Below are positions 29,128 to 37,614 of a DNA stretch of 64,000 bases, piece after piece (positions within the stretch are counted from its first letter, which is position 1; each line of letters begins with the position of its first letter). The notes under the pieces were generated by a model, which made no database searches, had not been told where the DNA came from, and worked only from the letters and a program-made list of their open reading frames with translations. Origin of the DNA: Bifidobacteriaceae bacterium (lineage in GTDB: Bacteria; Actinomycetota; Actinomycetes; Actinomycetales; WQXJ01); the NCBI GenBank assembly GCA_031267825.1, contig JAIRYJ010000022.1, positions 1 to 64,000 of the forward strand, given 5' to 3'. Made by a program: the position numbers and the translations under genes.

Positions 29128-30041
29128 GTTGGCCCGGTGTCTTCCCGGCCGGGGATTTCTGGGCCGGTGTCAACCGGTGAGTCGCTGGGGATTTCACGGC
29201 CGGGCAGTTCTATGACCCTGTCACAGCGTTGGACGACGGCTGGATCGTGGGTGCACATCAACACCAGGGCACCGCGTCGGCTAAGGCCGCGCAGAACACC
29301 GAAGACAAACTCGGCGTTGGTCTGGTCCAGTGCGGCCATTGGCTCATCGGCCAGCACCAGTGGTGGGTCTTTCAACAACAGCCGGGCCAGGGCGACCCGT
29401 TGCTGCTCGCCGCCGCTCAACGTGTAAACGCGGGCCCTTTCCAGTCCGGCCGCGCCAACTCGTTTCAGTGTTTGCCGGATGGCGGTCCGGCTGGGTGGGC
29501 GCCCAGCCGGGGTTAGTGGGACCCGCAGGTTCTGCCAGACTCGCCACTGGTCCACCAGGCCAGCGTTCTGAAAGACAAACCCAACCACGTCACGGTGGTA
29601 AAGCCGCCGCCGGGTGGCGCGCAAGTGGCCAACGTTGATCCGGCGCTTGTCTGGTGCGATGCCCGGGTCAGCGACTGTGCCTGGCTCAGCCGCTGTTGGA
29701 AGGCCGATTGGTGCGGGCTGGACGGGTGTGGCAGTCGCGTCGGCCGCCGTAGCTGGGCGCAGTTCGATCAGTCCGGAAGTGGGGCGGTCCAGTGCGCCAA
29801 GACAGTTCAGCAAGGTGGTCTTGCCGCAGCCGCTCGGGCCGGTCACGGCGATCAGTTCACCTGACTTAGCTGTGAAACTGACTTGGTCCAGCACCCTGCG
29901 TCCGCCAAACTCTTTGACCAGGGCGTCAACTATTAGGGCCAGCCGGTCGCCAGCTCCACTAGGCAAACCAGACCCGGACGAATAGGCCGAGTCTTGGGAT
30001 TCGGGGCGTTTTGCCGGTGGGTTCAGTACTGCTTCAGCCAT
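29124..30041 (-). CDS. ABC transporter ATP-binding protein of the lactococcin-972 group (bacteriocin export/immunity)
   Basis: Walker A GPSGCGKTTLLNCLGALDRPTSG, LYHRDVVGFVFQNAGLVDQWRVWQNL, LSGGEQQRVALARLLLKDPPLVLADEPMAALD; start revised to 30041 (MAEAVLN). Confidence 0.85.
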   Translation of the reverse strand: MAEAVLNPPAKRPESQDSAYSSGSGLPSGAGDRLALIVDALVKEFGGRRVLDQVSFTAKSGELIAVTGPSGCGKTTLLNCLGALDRPTSGLIELRPATAADATATPVQPAPIGLPTAAEPGTVADPGIAPDKRRINVGHLRATRRRLYHRDVVGFVFQNAGLVDQWRVWQNLRVPLTPAGRPPSRTAIRQTLKRVGAAGLERARVYTLSGGEQQRVALARLLLKDPPLVLADEPMAALDQTNAEFVFGVLRGLSRRGALVLMCTHDPAVVQRCDRVIELPGREIPSDSPVDTGPEIPGREDTGPT

Positions 30042-32014
30042 TCGGCTTTCCTCCGGTTCAGGAACAGCAGTGTGATGAAGAATGTAGCCGCCCCCGCCAG
30101 GACCACCAAGGCAGCACAAAGCCAGATGGCTCGGCTGGCATTGAACTGGCCGGTGGCGTAAGCCAAGCCCAAGGCGGCCGCCCCGGCCCCAAGGCTCAGC
30201 ACCGTGTTGGGTAGAGCCAGCAGTAGGGACCGGCGGCCGTGTATCAGCCGGGCGAAGAATTCCTGGCGGTTGCGCAGGCAATCCGAGGCGGCAAACACCG
30301 TGATCGCGAGCAGTAGCGCCGCCAAAGCCAAGACGATCCCGGCTGCCGCTGTCCAGGCCTGGCGGCGTTGTTCCGCGATTTGTTCGAAGGCCAAGTCAGC
30401 CAGTGAGGCGATTTCTGGTCGGCAGTCGGAATGGAGCCCCGAATCCAAGACGGTTTGTAATCTGGCGGAATCTGAGAACAGTAACCGTCCATTCAGCATG
30501 TGATTACGCAGGTTGATTGGTGAGATCAGGCCCAGGTTTAGCGGCACCACATAAAGCACTGGGTCAACCCAGGCCAGCGGTTCGTGGGCGGCGGGGTGAG
30601 TCAAGGTGAACACCATCTGGCCAGATTCGACTAACACAACTTCGGGTTTGAGGCCAATGCCTGGGGCGTAATCGCGGTCTTGCAGTTCTAGCGCCTCGTA
30701 CTCAGCGAATTCTGTTCCCGCAGCCTGATAAACCTGCGCGTACGCCGCCAGATGCTCTGGTATCAGAACCTGAAAAGTGGTGATCTTGGAGGGATCGATT
30801 TCTTTGCCAGCTATGTCCCGGACTAGTTCACGTGCCAAGAAGACTGGGTTGACCAGGAGAGTAGACCCCGAACCAACTACCACCTCGAAACCCGGAGCGC
30901 TCGCGACTGATTCGTGTGCCGCCAGTACCGCCCGTCCAGCCGCCTCTTCGGCGATGGCGAAAGCCGTGCCTCCATCGGCCGCGTGTTGGCCGGATGATGG
31001 CCCCATGGCGTCAGACTGGATCAGCACCAGATCGCTGGCGGCCCGCCAGTCTGGCTCGAACCGCCTGAGCCCTTCCAACCGGTCCAGGCCGCTGGTCAAA
31101 GAGCCAACTGAAACCATCGCCATGGTCAGCACCAAGACTTGTGCTGTCACCGAGGCGACCGCCGCGTAAACCGCTGGATGTTCGCCGTGCAGTACTTTGA
31201 CCAGCGCCAATGGTGGGCGCACCAAATATGTCAGGCCGTGGATCGCCACTGCGATCACCACCACCGCCAGCATGGCGAAGGCGGTCCAGCGCAAGAATGA
31301 ACCAACTTGGTGCCACTGGTTATACCAGCCGAGGAAGATCAACCCGGCCGCCATCACACCAGCTCCAGCGGCTGCGGCAGTGATAGCGAAATCGGCCGCG
31401 TCCCGGGCGTAGCGGTCCAAGGCGGGGCGTCCGTTGGCCGCCCAGACGGCATCGCGCAGGCGGCGTTTGACGGTGCCGTAAGCCACCGCCGCGAACAATC
31501 CAAGACTGGCCGCCGCGATGGTGCTCCACAAGGCGGCGTCGCTAAATATGGGTGCCAACGCCTCGAAAGTGTCCTCGAACAGTGGCCCGGCGACTATTCC
31601 TTGGGCCATCAGGTTGGCGGCTATGACCCGTGCCAACGGGCGGCTGACCGTGTATATGCCGCGCAGGTCACGGAATTCTAGTTCCGCCCCATCAAGCAGG
31701 CGGGTAGCGGGCCCACGGCTGAAATCGCCATAGCTTTGAGCGGCTTGCCCGGTGCCATTGAACGAATAGATCACCCGGCCACCACTACCGTCCGGGTTAG
31801 CGGCGGGTTTCAGAATGACGCATTGGCACTGGCTGGCTTCTTGTTGAAGGGCCACCAGCAAACTGGTCTTGGCGGTGTCCGCGGGCACAGCCGTGACCTG
31901 GAAGGCCTGGACACCGCCGGGCGCTAGCCGTTCATAGGCCGTATAAGCCACAAACGTTATGGCGAAGGCCAGCACGGCGAACAAGACCAGCGCAAGGCGC
32001 TCAATCCGGAGCAT
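30023..32014 (-). CDS. Bacteriocin-associated integral membrane protein (putative immunity/FtsX-like permease)
   Basis: 663 aa; N-terminal TM, large extracytoplasmic domain, C-terminal TM cluster; sits between the lactococcin-972-like gene and its ABC ATPase. Confidence 0.75.
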   Translation of the reverse strand: MLRIERLALVLFAVLAFAITFVAYTAYERLAPGGVQAFQVTAVPADTAKTSLLVALQQEASQCQCVILKPAANPDGSGGRVIYSFNGTGQAAQSYGDFSRGPATRLLDGAELEFRDLRGIYTVSRPLARVIAANLMAQGIVAGPLFEDTFEALAPIFSDAALWSTIAAASLGLFAAVAYGTVKRRLRDAVWAANGRPALDRYARDAADFAITAAAAGAGVMAAGLIFLGWYNQWHQVGSFLRWTAFAMLAVVVIAVAIHGLTYLVRPPLALVKVLHGEHPAVYAAVASVTAQVLVLTMAMVSVGSLTSGLDRLEGLRRFEPDWRAASDLVLIQSDAMGPSSGQHAADGGTAFAIAEEAAGRAVLAAHESVASAPGFEVVVGSGSTLLVNPVFLARELVRDIAGKEIDPSKITTFQVLIPEHLAAYAQVYQAAGTEFAEYEALELQDRDYAPGIGLKPEVVLVESGQMVFTLTHPAAHEPLAWVDPVLYVVPLNLGLISPINLRNHMLNGRLLFSDSARLQTVLDSGLHSDCRPEIASLADLAFEQIAEQRRQAWTAAAGIVLALAALLLAITVFAASDCLRNRQEFFARLIHGRRSLLLALPNTVLSLGAGAAALGLAYATGQFNASRAIWLCAALVVLAGAATFFITLLFLNRRKAEWLKQY

Positions 32015-32064
32015 CTACACCCAACCGAACACCGCGGCCGTAAACATGCGGAGTCGACCGCTGG

Positions 32065-32358
32065 TCAGCAGTCGATACTGCCCTTGACTTCGTTCCACAC
32101 AGTGTGTTTGAAATACACTGAGACCTCGATCCCGTACTTCCTGCAACTTGTCCAACCGTTCTTGTCACAATGGTTGTTAACGTACAGTTTGTGGCTGAGC
32201 GAGTAGTGCTGGTAAGCCGCATAATGTGTTCCGCCACCAACGTTGTTGCTGGTGACTATGCCTCCGAAGACATCACCAGACGTAACAGCCCGCGCAGCGG
32301 CCCCAACACCAGTGAGCATTCCGGCGGCCAGGACCGCGCAAACCAATCAACTTTTCAT
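32065..32358 (-). CDS. Lactococcin 972-family-like bacteriocin precursor (ATG at 32358 followed by in-frame TGA at 32347-32349; uninterrupted ORF 32065-32346 from TTG)
   Basis: Signal-peptide-like LVCAVLAAGMLTGVGAAARA; mature region GGGTHYAAYQHYSLSHKLYVNNHC... has YxxYxHxSxxH; GGAAG SD 6 nt before the ATG; operon context. Confidence 0.7.
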
Positions 32359-32454
32359 TATCTGCTTCCATTCTTTTGGCGAGTTGCACGTTTGCTTCTG
32401 TAGTGTATCTAGTGTGTTCGAAACCGCCCAATTGACGGTGCTGGTGGTCCGGGG

Positions 32455-32934
32455 GTGACCGGCGGCCGGGCGCCCGCTGAAGACGCGCAAGAACCTGGGG
32501 TTGTGGCAGAGAGCCAAGGCGCCCGGGCTGAGGCGGAGAACCAAACGACCGTGGTGGAGAGTCAAGGGTCCGGGGCGACACGCGACATTTGGCATCCGCG
32601 GCGTGGCCGGGCTGGCTGGGTGGTGGTCGGCGTCTTAGCGTTAGCGCTGGCGGTGGGCGGCTGGTGGCTGGCCTACCGGGAACCTAGTTTGGAAGTAATC
32701 CAGGAAGCGGTCGCTCCCTATTCGGTTGGGTCGGTTGGCTGCGAACCGAAGGACTGGACGGTTTCCTCCTTCGCGGTCCCGCTGCCCAGTTCTTGGCTGG
32801 CCAACATGATGGCTGAGAAGGCCGCCCGTTTCGCCGCTGAGCACAGCCCGCAAAAGGCCCGCATCGTTGTCAGTTTTGTCGCTGAGGGTGATTCACGCGC
32901 GATTGTGACCGAGATGTGGGCCTGCGATTCCTGA
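32455..32934 (+). CDS. Single-pass membrane protein of unknown function
   Basis: GTG start; TM GWVVVGVLALALAVGGWWLAY. Confidence 0.55.
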   Translation: MTGGRAPAEDAQEPGVVAESQGARAEAENQTTVVESQGSGATRDIWHPRRGRAGWVVVGVLALALAVGGWWLAYREPSLEVIQEAVAPYSVGSVGCEPKDWTVSSFAVPLPSSWLANMMAEKAARFAAEHSPQKARIVVSFVAEGDSRAIVTEMWACDS

Positions 32935-33110
32935 CCGCGCGGGAGTGGCTGACGGCGTGGCTCAGGGAGGACGGCACGGGAAAAATTGGGAGCTGACCGG
33001 CCGGGAAGAGCTGGGAGCCGGCCGGACGGCATCGTCCAACTTGATGAACTGGACTTGAACGCGAGGCGGCAAGGGCCGGCGGCTGGCGGGACGGGCCTAC
33101 CATTGAAAGC

Positions 33111-34223
33111 ATGGCAACTGAGGATTTCCAGGCCGAACTACGCGCTCTGAACCAAACGTTCGACTCGATCGTGCAGGTCAGCGCGCCTGATGAAATCCGT
33201 CAACGGATCGCCCGGCTGTCTGATGAGGCCTCAGCCCCCGGGCTCTGGGATGACCCTGAGCGCGCCCAGGCGGTTACCTCGCGGCTGTCACACGCCCAGG
33301 CCGAACTCGACAAACTCAACGCCATGGGGTCACGTCTGGAAGACCTCGGTGTCCTATTTGAGATGGCTGAAGAAGCCTCCGATGAGGAAACACTGGCTGA
33401 GGCGCGGACCGAATTGGCGGCCGTCCGCCAATCATTAGCTGACATGGAAATACGCACCCTGTTGAACGGCGAATATGACGAGCGTTTCGCCGTTGTGACG
33501 ATCCGCTCCGGCGCTGGGGGAGTGGACGCCGCCGATTTCGCTGAAATGCTGTTACGAATGTATCTACGTTGGGCTGAACGGCATAACTATCCAGTCAAAG
33601 TTTTGGACACATCATACGCTGAGGAAGCTGGCCTGAAATCAGTTACCTTTGAGGTTTCAACACCATACGCTTACGGCAACCTATCAGTTGAGGGCGGAAC
33701 CCACCGGCTGGTGCGCATATCACCATTCGATAATCAAGGCCGTCGGCACACATCATTCGCCGCTGTTGAAGTTATCCCGCTAATTGAAGACTCGGACCAC
33801 ATTGATATTCCGGACACTGATATCAAAGTTGACGTTTTCCGCTCATCTGGGCCGGGCGGGCAGTCTGTCAACACAACTGATTCGGCTGTCCGCATGACTC
33901 ACCTGCCAACCGGGATTGTGGTTTCAATGCAAGATGAGAAATCTCAGATCCAGAACCGGGCGGCCGCCCTGCGAGTCTTGCAGTCCCGTCTGCTGGTGCT
34001 GCGCCGGGCTGAGGAAGCGGCCAAGAAGAAAGAACTAGCTGGCGACATTAAGGCCTCCTGGGGTGACCAGATGCGTTCCTATGTGCTTCACCCTTACCAA
34101 ATGGTCAAGGACCTGCGAACCGACCATGAGGTGGGGAGCACCTCGGCCGTCTTCGACGGCGATATTGATGGCTTCATTGACGCTGGTATCCGCTGGCGCC
34201 GCCGCCAAGAACGCGCCACCTGA
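33111..34223 (+). CDS. prfB: Peptide chain release factor 2
   Basis: GGQ motif [44 protein letters not shown]; no frameshift site needed. Confidence 0.97.
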   Translation: MATEDFQAELRALNQTFDSIVQVSAPDEIRQRIARLSDEASAPGLWDDPERAQAVTSRLSHAQAELDKLNAMGSRLEDLGVLFEMAEEASDEETLAEARTELAAVRQSLADMEIRTLLNGEYDERFAVVTIRSGAGGVDAADFAEMLLRMYLRWAERHNYPVKVLDTSYAEEAGLKSVTFEVSTPYAYGNLSVEGGTHRLVRISPFDNQGRRHTSFAAVEVIPLIEDSDHIDIPDTDIKVDVFRSSGPGGQSVNTTDSAVRMTHLPTGIVVSMQDEKSQIQNRAAALRVLQSRLLVLRRAEEAAKKKELAGDIKASWGDQMRSYVLHPYQMVKDLRTDHEVGSTSAVFDGDIDGFIDAGIRWRRRQERAT

Positions 34224-34333
34224 GCCAGTCCCGGGCGGGCATCGCCTGACTGGCTGACAGGCTGACAGAGCTGATAGGGCCGATGGGGCTGACCAGGCGG
34301 GCCCTGGTATCTGGCACAATTGGATCAGTTCTA

Positions 34334-34375
34334 GGAGACTGGTCAAAGACAGTCTCCAGCCGTGCTTCCGCACGG
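34334..34375. terminator. Tandem stem-loops downstream of prfB
   Basis: ggagactg(34334-41)/cagtctcc(34350-57) and ccgtgc(34360-65)-ttcc-gcacgg(34370-75). Confidence 0.65.
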
Positions 34376-34473
34376 TCATAGCGCAGCCTTGACCAGCGGA
34401 GATACGGAAGACAAAGATGGAGCTACGCCTAGGACGGTGGCTCTTGTCGCGGTCCTAGAGAACGGAAACGATC

Positions 34474-35634
34474 TTGTCCCAGGCTATTGACTTCAAGTGC
34501 CCCCAGTGCGGCGGGGCAATCGTGTTCAACGCCCAGACTGGCGCCATGACATGCGCCAATTGCGGCACCAGTTACGATCCGCGGCAGTTCGGAGCGGCCT
34601 GGCCAGATCAAGCGTCCGGCGGGCCAGGTTCGCCGGGTGGTGGCACGCCGCCATTCCCGCCGCCTCCACCGCCAGACGCCATCCCAGCCCAAGACCCGTC
34701 AAGCTGGCAAGCTCAACCAACCAGTTCAAGCGGTGCGCCTTTCGGCGACCTGCCCGGAATGGCCGAATACACCTGCAATTCTTGCGGTGCGACAGTTGTC
34801 ACTTCAGCCACCGAATCAGCCGGCACCTGTCCATATTGCCGTAGCCCAATCGTCATTGTGCAACAAACCTCAGGCGCGTTGACACCAGATATGGTGATCC
34901 CTTTCCGTTGGACGCGTGATCAGGCGGTCGAATCACTCCAACGCCTTTACCGTGGGAAACGGCTCTTACCTAAAGTATTCTCAAGCCAAAACTTTGTTGA
35001 TGAAGTCAAAGGCGTATACGTTCCCTTCTGGCTTTATGATTTTGACGCCGACGTCAACGAACGTTACAACGCGTCAACCGTTTCAACGCGTTACGCCGGG
35101 TCGCGGCGCTACATTACGACCCGCAATTATGTCGCCATACGCCAAGGTAACGTCAAATTCATGGCCATACCAGTTGATGGGTCAGCTAATATGCCAGACG
35201 CCATTATGGAGTCAATTGAACCGTTTGACGTTTCCCAGGCCGTGCCATTTCAAGGATCCTATCTGGCGGGTTTTATGGCCGAACGTTATGACGTCGATTC
35301 GCAGACGGCTGGTGGCCGGGCTCACGAACGCGCCGTCCGCAGCGCCGGGCAGATTTTCGCCCGGTCAGTTACCGGCTACCGTTCGGTCACCCCGGCCGGA
35401 GCCCAAGTCACCGTCAAGAGCGCCGTGGTGCATTATGTGCTGTTCCCGGTTTGGATGCTGACCACGATTTGGCGAGGCGAACGTTTCACCTTCGCCATGA
35501 ACGGACAGACCGGTCGGATGGTTGGTGATTTGCCGCTTGACCGCAAGGCGTATTGGCGGTGGTTCTGGTTGCTGGCAGGCTCGTGCGGTGTGGCTGCTGG
35601 CCTGATTTCAAGTTTGGCGGTGGTGCTGCTATGA
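34474..35634 (+). CDS. TFIIB-type zinc-ribbon membrane protein
   Basis: FKCPQCGGAIVFNAQTGAMTCANCGTSY and YTCNSCGATVVTSATESAGTCPYCRSPIVI; C-terminal TM. Confidence 0.85.
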   Translation: MSQAIDFKCPQCGGAIVFNAQTGAMTCANCGTSYDPRQFGAAWPDQASGGPGSPGGGTPPFPPPPPPDAIPAQDPSSWQAQPTSSSGAPFGDLPGMAEYTCNSCGATVVTSATESAGTCPYCRSPIVIVQQTSGALTPDMVIPFRWTRDQAVESLQRLYRGKRLLPKVFSSQNFVDEVKGVYVPFWLYDFDADVNERYNASTVSTRYAGSRRYITTRNYVAIRQGNVKFMAIPVDGSANMPDAIMESIEPFDVSQAVPFQGSYLAGFMAERYDVDSQTAGGRAHERAVRSAGQIFARSVTGYRSVTPAGAQVTVKSAVVHYVLFPVWMLTTIWRGERFTFAMNGQTGRMVGDLPLDRKAYWRWFWLLAGSCGVAAGLISSLAVVLL

Positions 35635-36476
35635 AGCGGCGTCTATTTGGTTTGATGGCCGGTGTAGGACTTGCCGTGGTGGGTCTGACTTTTGGGACGG
35701 CATCGGGCGCTGTAGCGGACGATGCCGCCGGGCCGACTCACAGCTTGCCTCATGTTGTCGACGGGGCCGGGTTGCTGACGGCCGACGAAACCGAACGGCT
35801 GGAAGGAGAATTGCTCCGGATCAGCGGCCTGCGCGGTAACGATGTGGTGATTTTGACGGTTGAGAGCTTGGGTGACCGGACGTCCACCGCGTACGCCGAT
35901 GATTACTTCGACTACGGCCCGAACCGGGAAGACAACCTGATCCCAGGTTCAGACCCGGAGGCCGGGTACGGCATTGGACCGGACCGTTCCGGGGTGATCC
36001 TGCTGGTTTCGATGGGGGAACGCGACTGGGCGATTTCGACTCGGGGTGAGGCGATTGATGTCCTAACTGACGCGCGGCAGTCGCAAATCACCGACCAGGT
36101 TATTCCTCTCATGTCGGGTGGCCAATGGTCCTGGGCGTTCGAGAGTTTCGCCGAGGAAGTCGATGAAGCCTTCCGGACGGCTCAGCGGGTGCCTTGGGAG
36201 ATCGTTCTGCTGGCAACCCTTGGGGCTGCCTTGATCGGCGGTTTTGTCCCGGTCACGATCTGGAAACACCAGCTTAAGAGCGTCAAACCGGCCGCTGCGG
36301 CGAAGGAATATCTGGTTGGTTCGAGCCTGGTGCTGACCTACGGTCAGGATTACTTTGTCGGAGAGTCCACCCAAGTGGTTGACACTGAGAGCAGTTCGGG
36401 CGGACTGGGTGGTGGTTCATCGACTCACTTGAGCTCTTCTGGTGCGTCGCATGGCGGATCGTCCGGCAAGTTCTGA
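35631..36476 (+). CDS. TPM-domain membrane protein
   Basis: Signal peptide; HVVDGAGLLTADETERLEGELLRISGLRGNDVVILTVESLGDRTSTAYADDYFDY...GVILLVSMGERDWAISTRG; Ser/Gly-rich tail; ATGA overlap. Confidence 0.87.
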   Translation: MKRRLFGLMAGVGLAVVGLTFGTASGAVADDAAGPTHSLPHVVDGAGLLTADETERLEGELLRISGLRGNDVVILTVESLGDRTSTAYADDYFDYGPNREDNLIPGSDPEAGYGIGPDRSGVILLVSMGERDWAISTRGEAIDVLTDARQSQITDQVIPLMSGGQWSWAFESFAEEVDEAFRTAQRVPWEIVLLATLGAALIGGFVPVTIWKHQLKSVKPAAAAKEYLVGSSLVLTYGQDYFVGESTQVVDTESSSGGLGGGSSTHLSSSGASHGGSSGKF

Positions 36477-36520
36477 CGGACCAACAGGGTGCCGGATCGC
36501 ACCCGTAACGCCGCTGGCGT

Positions 36521-36656
36521 CCCTTAGTGCTGCTAATTGCCTTAGTGTCACTAGTGTCTTGGCGCCGCTAGCTGCCTTTAGTGCCACCAGTTGTCTAGGC
36601 GCCGCTAGCTGTCTTTAGTGCTCTTAGTGCCGCCAGCGGCCTTAACGCTCTTAGTG
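36521..36656. repeat. Imperfect short-unit repeats (37-bp unit near-duplicated) in the convergent intergenic gap
   Basis: ggcgccgctagctgcctttagtg (36561) and ggcgccgctagctgtctttagtg (36598); many CTTAGTG submotifs. Confidence 0.8.
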
Positions 36657-37151
36657 TCGCGTCAGGAAGACTTGGGCTTCGAGTTCAACCGGCCAGCCAA
36701 GTGGTAGCGAGGCGACACCAAAAGCTACCCGGCTGTGCCGTCCAGCTTCCCCAAAGACCGCCAGCAACAGTTCAGAGGCGCCATTGGCGACAGCCGGGTG
36801 CCTTGTGAAGTCAGGTGTCGCGGCCACCATGACGGACAGCCGTTCAAAATGGGACACCCGGTCCAGGCCGCCCAAGGCGGCCTGGAGAGCGGCCAGCAGG
36901 TTGATGGTTGCCAGGCGGGCGGCCGCGGCGCCTTCCTCCAGGCTGACCGAATCGCCCAGCCTGCCTTGATAGAGACTGATGCCATCCTGAACCGGCCCTT
37001 GCCCGGAAACCCAGGCGCGTCGGCCGGTGAGGCGGACAGGGATATAGGACGCCAGAGGTGAGGCTGGCTTTGGCAACTCAATGCCTAGAGCGGCCAAACG
37101 TTGCTGTGGGGATTCGGCTTGGTCTTGAGCCGCGCCGGGGTGATCTGCCAT
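36651..37151 (-). CDS. RidA/YjgF-family protein
   Basis: PLASYIPVRLTGRRAWVSGQGPVQDG...AAARLATINLLAALQAALGGLDRVSHFERLSVMVAATPDF; start revised. Confidence 0.87.
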   Translation of the reverse strand: MADHPGAAQDQAESPQQRLAALGIELPKPASPLASYIPVRLTGRRAWVSGQGPVQDGISLYQGRLGDSVSLEEGAAAARLATINLLAALQAALGGLDRVSHFERLSVMVAATPDFTRHPAVANGASELLLAVFGEAGRHSRVAFGVASLPLGWPVELEAQVFLTRH

Positions 37152-37249
37152 GTGTTCAGTCTTCCAGGATCCAGTCGGCCAGGCGATGGCCCGGCGAACC
37201 ACCACCCCAACCGCCTTCCCAATGTTTCGACGTCAAACTAAACGCAAAC

Positions 37250-37268
37250 TAATTCCCCGGAGGAATTA
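37250..37268. repeat. Small hairpin of the AATTCC/GGAATT family
   Basis: taattcc-ccgga-ggaatta; core shared with 54088-54120. Confidence 0.6.
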
Positions 37269-37350
37269 AGTGTCAGACGGCCAGCGTCGTGACCTGCGGG
37301 TTTATTGCGGGGCTGCTAGGAGCGATGCTTCAGGGCGAGGGTCAGGGTGA

Positions 37351-37415
37351 CGGTAATCGGTCAAAGTTGGCCAAGACAGGTGACTTTGACCGGTTTCCGT
37401 ATTGGAAAGTGGGCT
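37351..37415. repeat. Diverged solo copy of the double-hairpin repeat of 1-347 (reverse-complement orientation)
   Basis: cggtaatcggtcaaagttggccaagacaggtgactttgaccggtttccgtattggaaag aligns ungapped to cggtaatcggtcacagttggccgaaatgggtaactgtgaccggtttccgtcatggaaac. Confidence 0.85.
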
Positions 37416-37614
37416 GACTGACGCCGAGGGGATGGGCAGAGTGGATGGGCAGAGTGGATGGGCCTGAAGGGTGGACAGAGTAGAGAGTTCAGGGCGGATG
37501 GGCGGTCATAATGCGGACACCCGGCCAGATCACCTGGCCCAAGGCCAGACGGAGACGTATCGTGGCCAGAACCGCTTTTCTATCTTCCCAACACCAATAG
37601 AAGACGTGATACCG

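Noticed and set aside
32273-32581. Alternative minus-strand ORF beginning near the bacteriocin leader
   Set aside because: Overlaps the bacteriocin in a different frame, low complexity; YxxYxHxSxxH and operon context favour the other frame.
33111-33240. Possible prfB programmed frameshift
   Set aside because: The frame is continuous from ATG with no in-frame TGA; normal for Actinomycetota.
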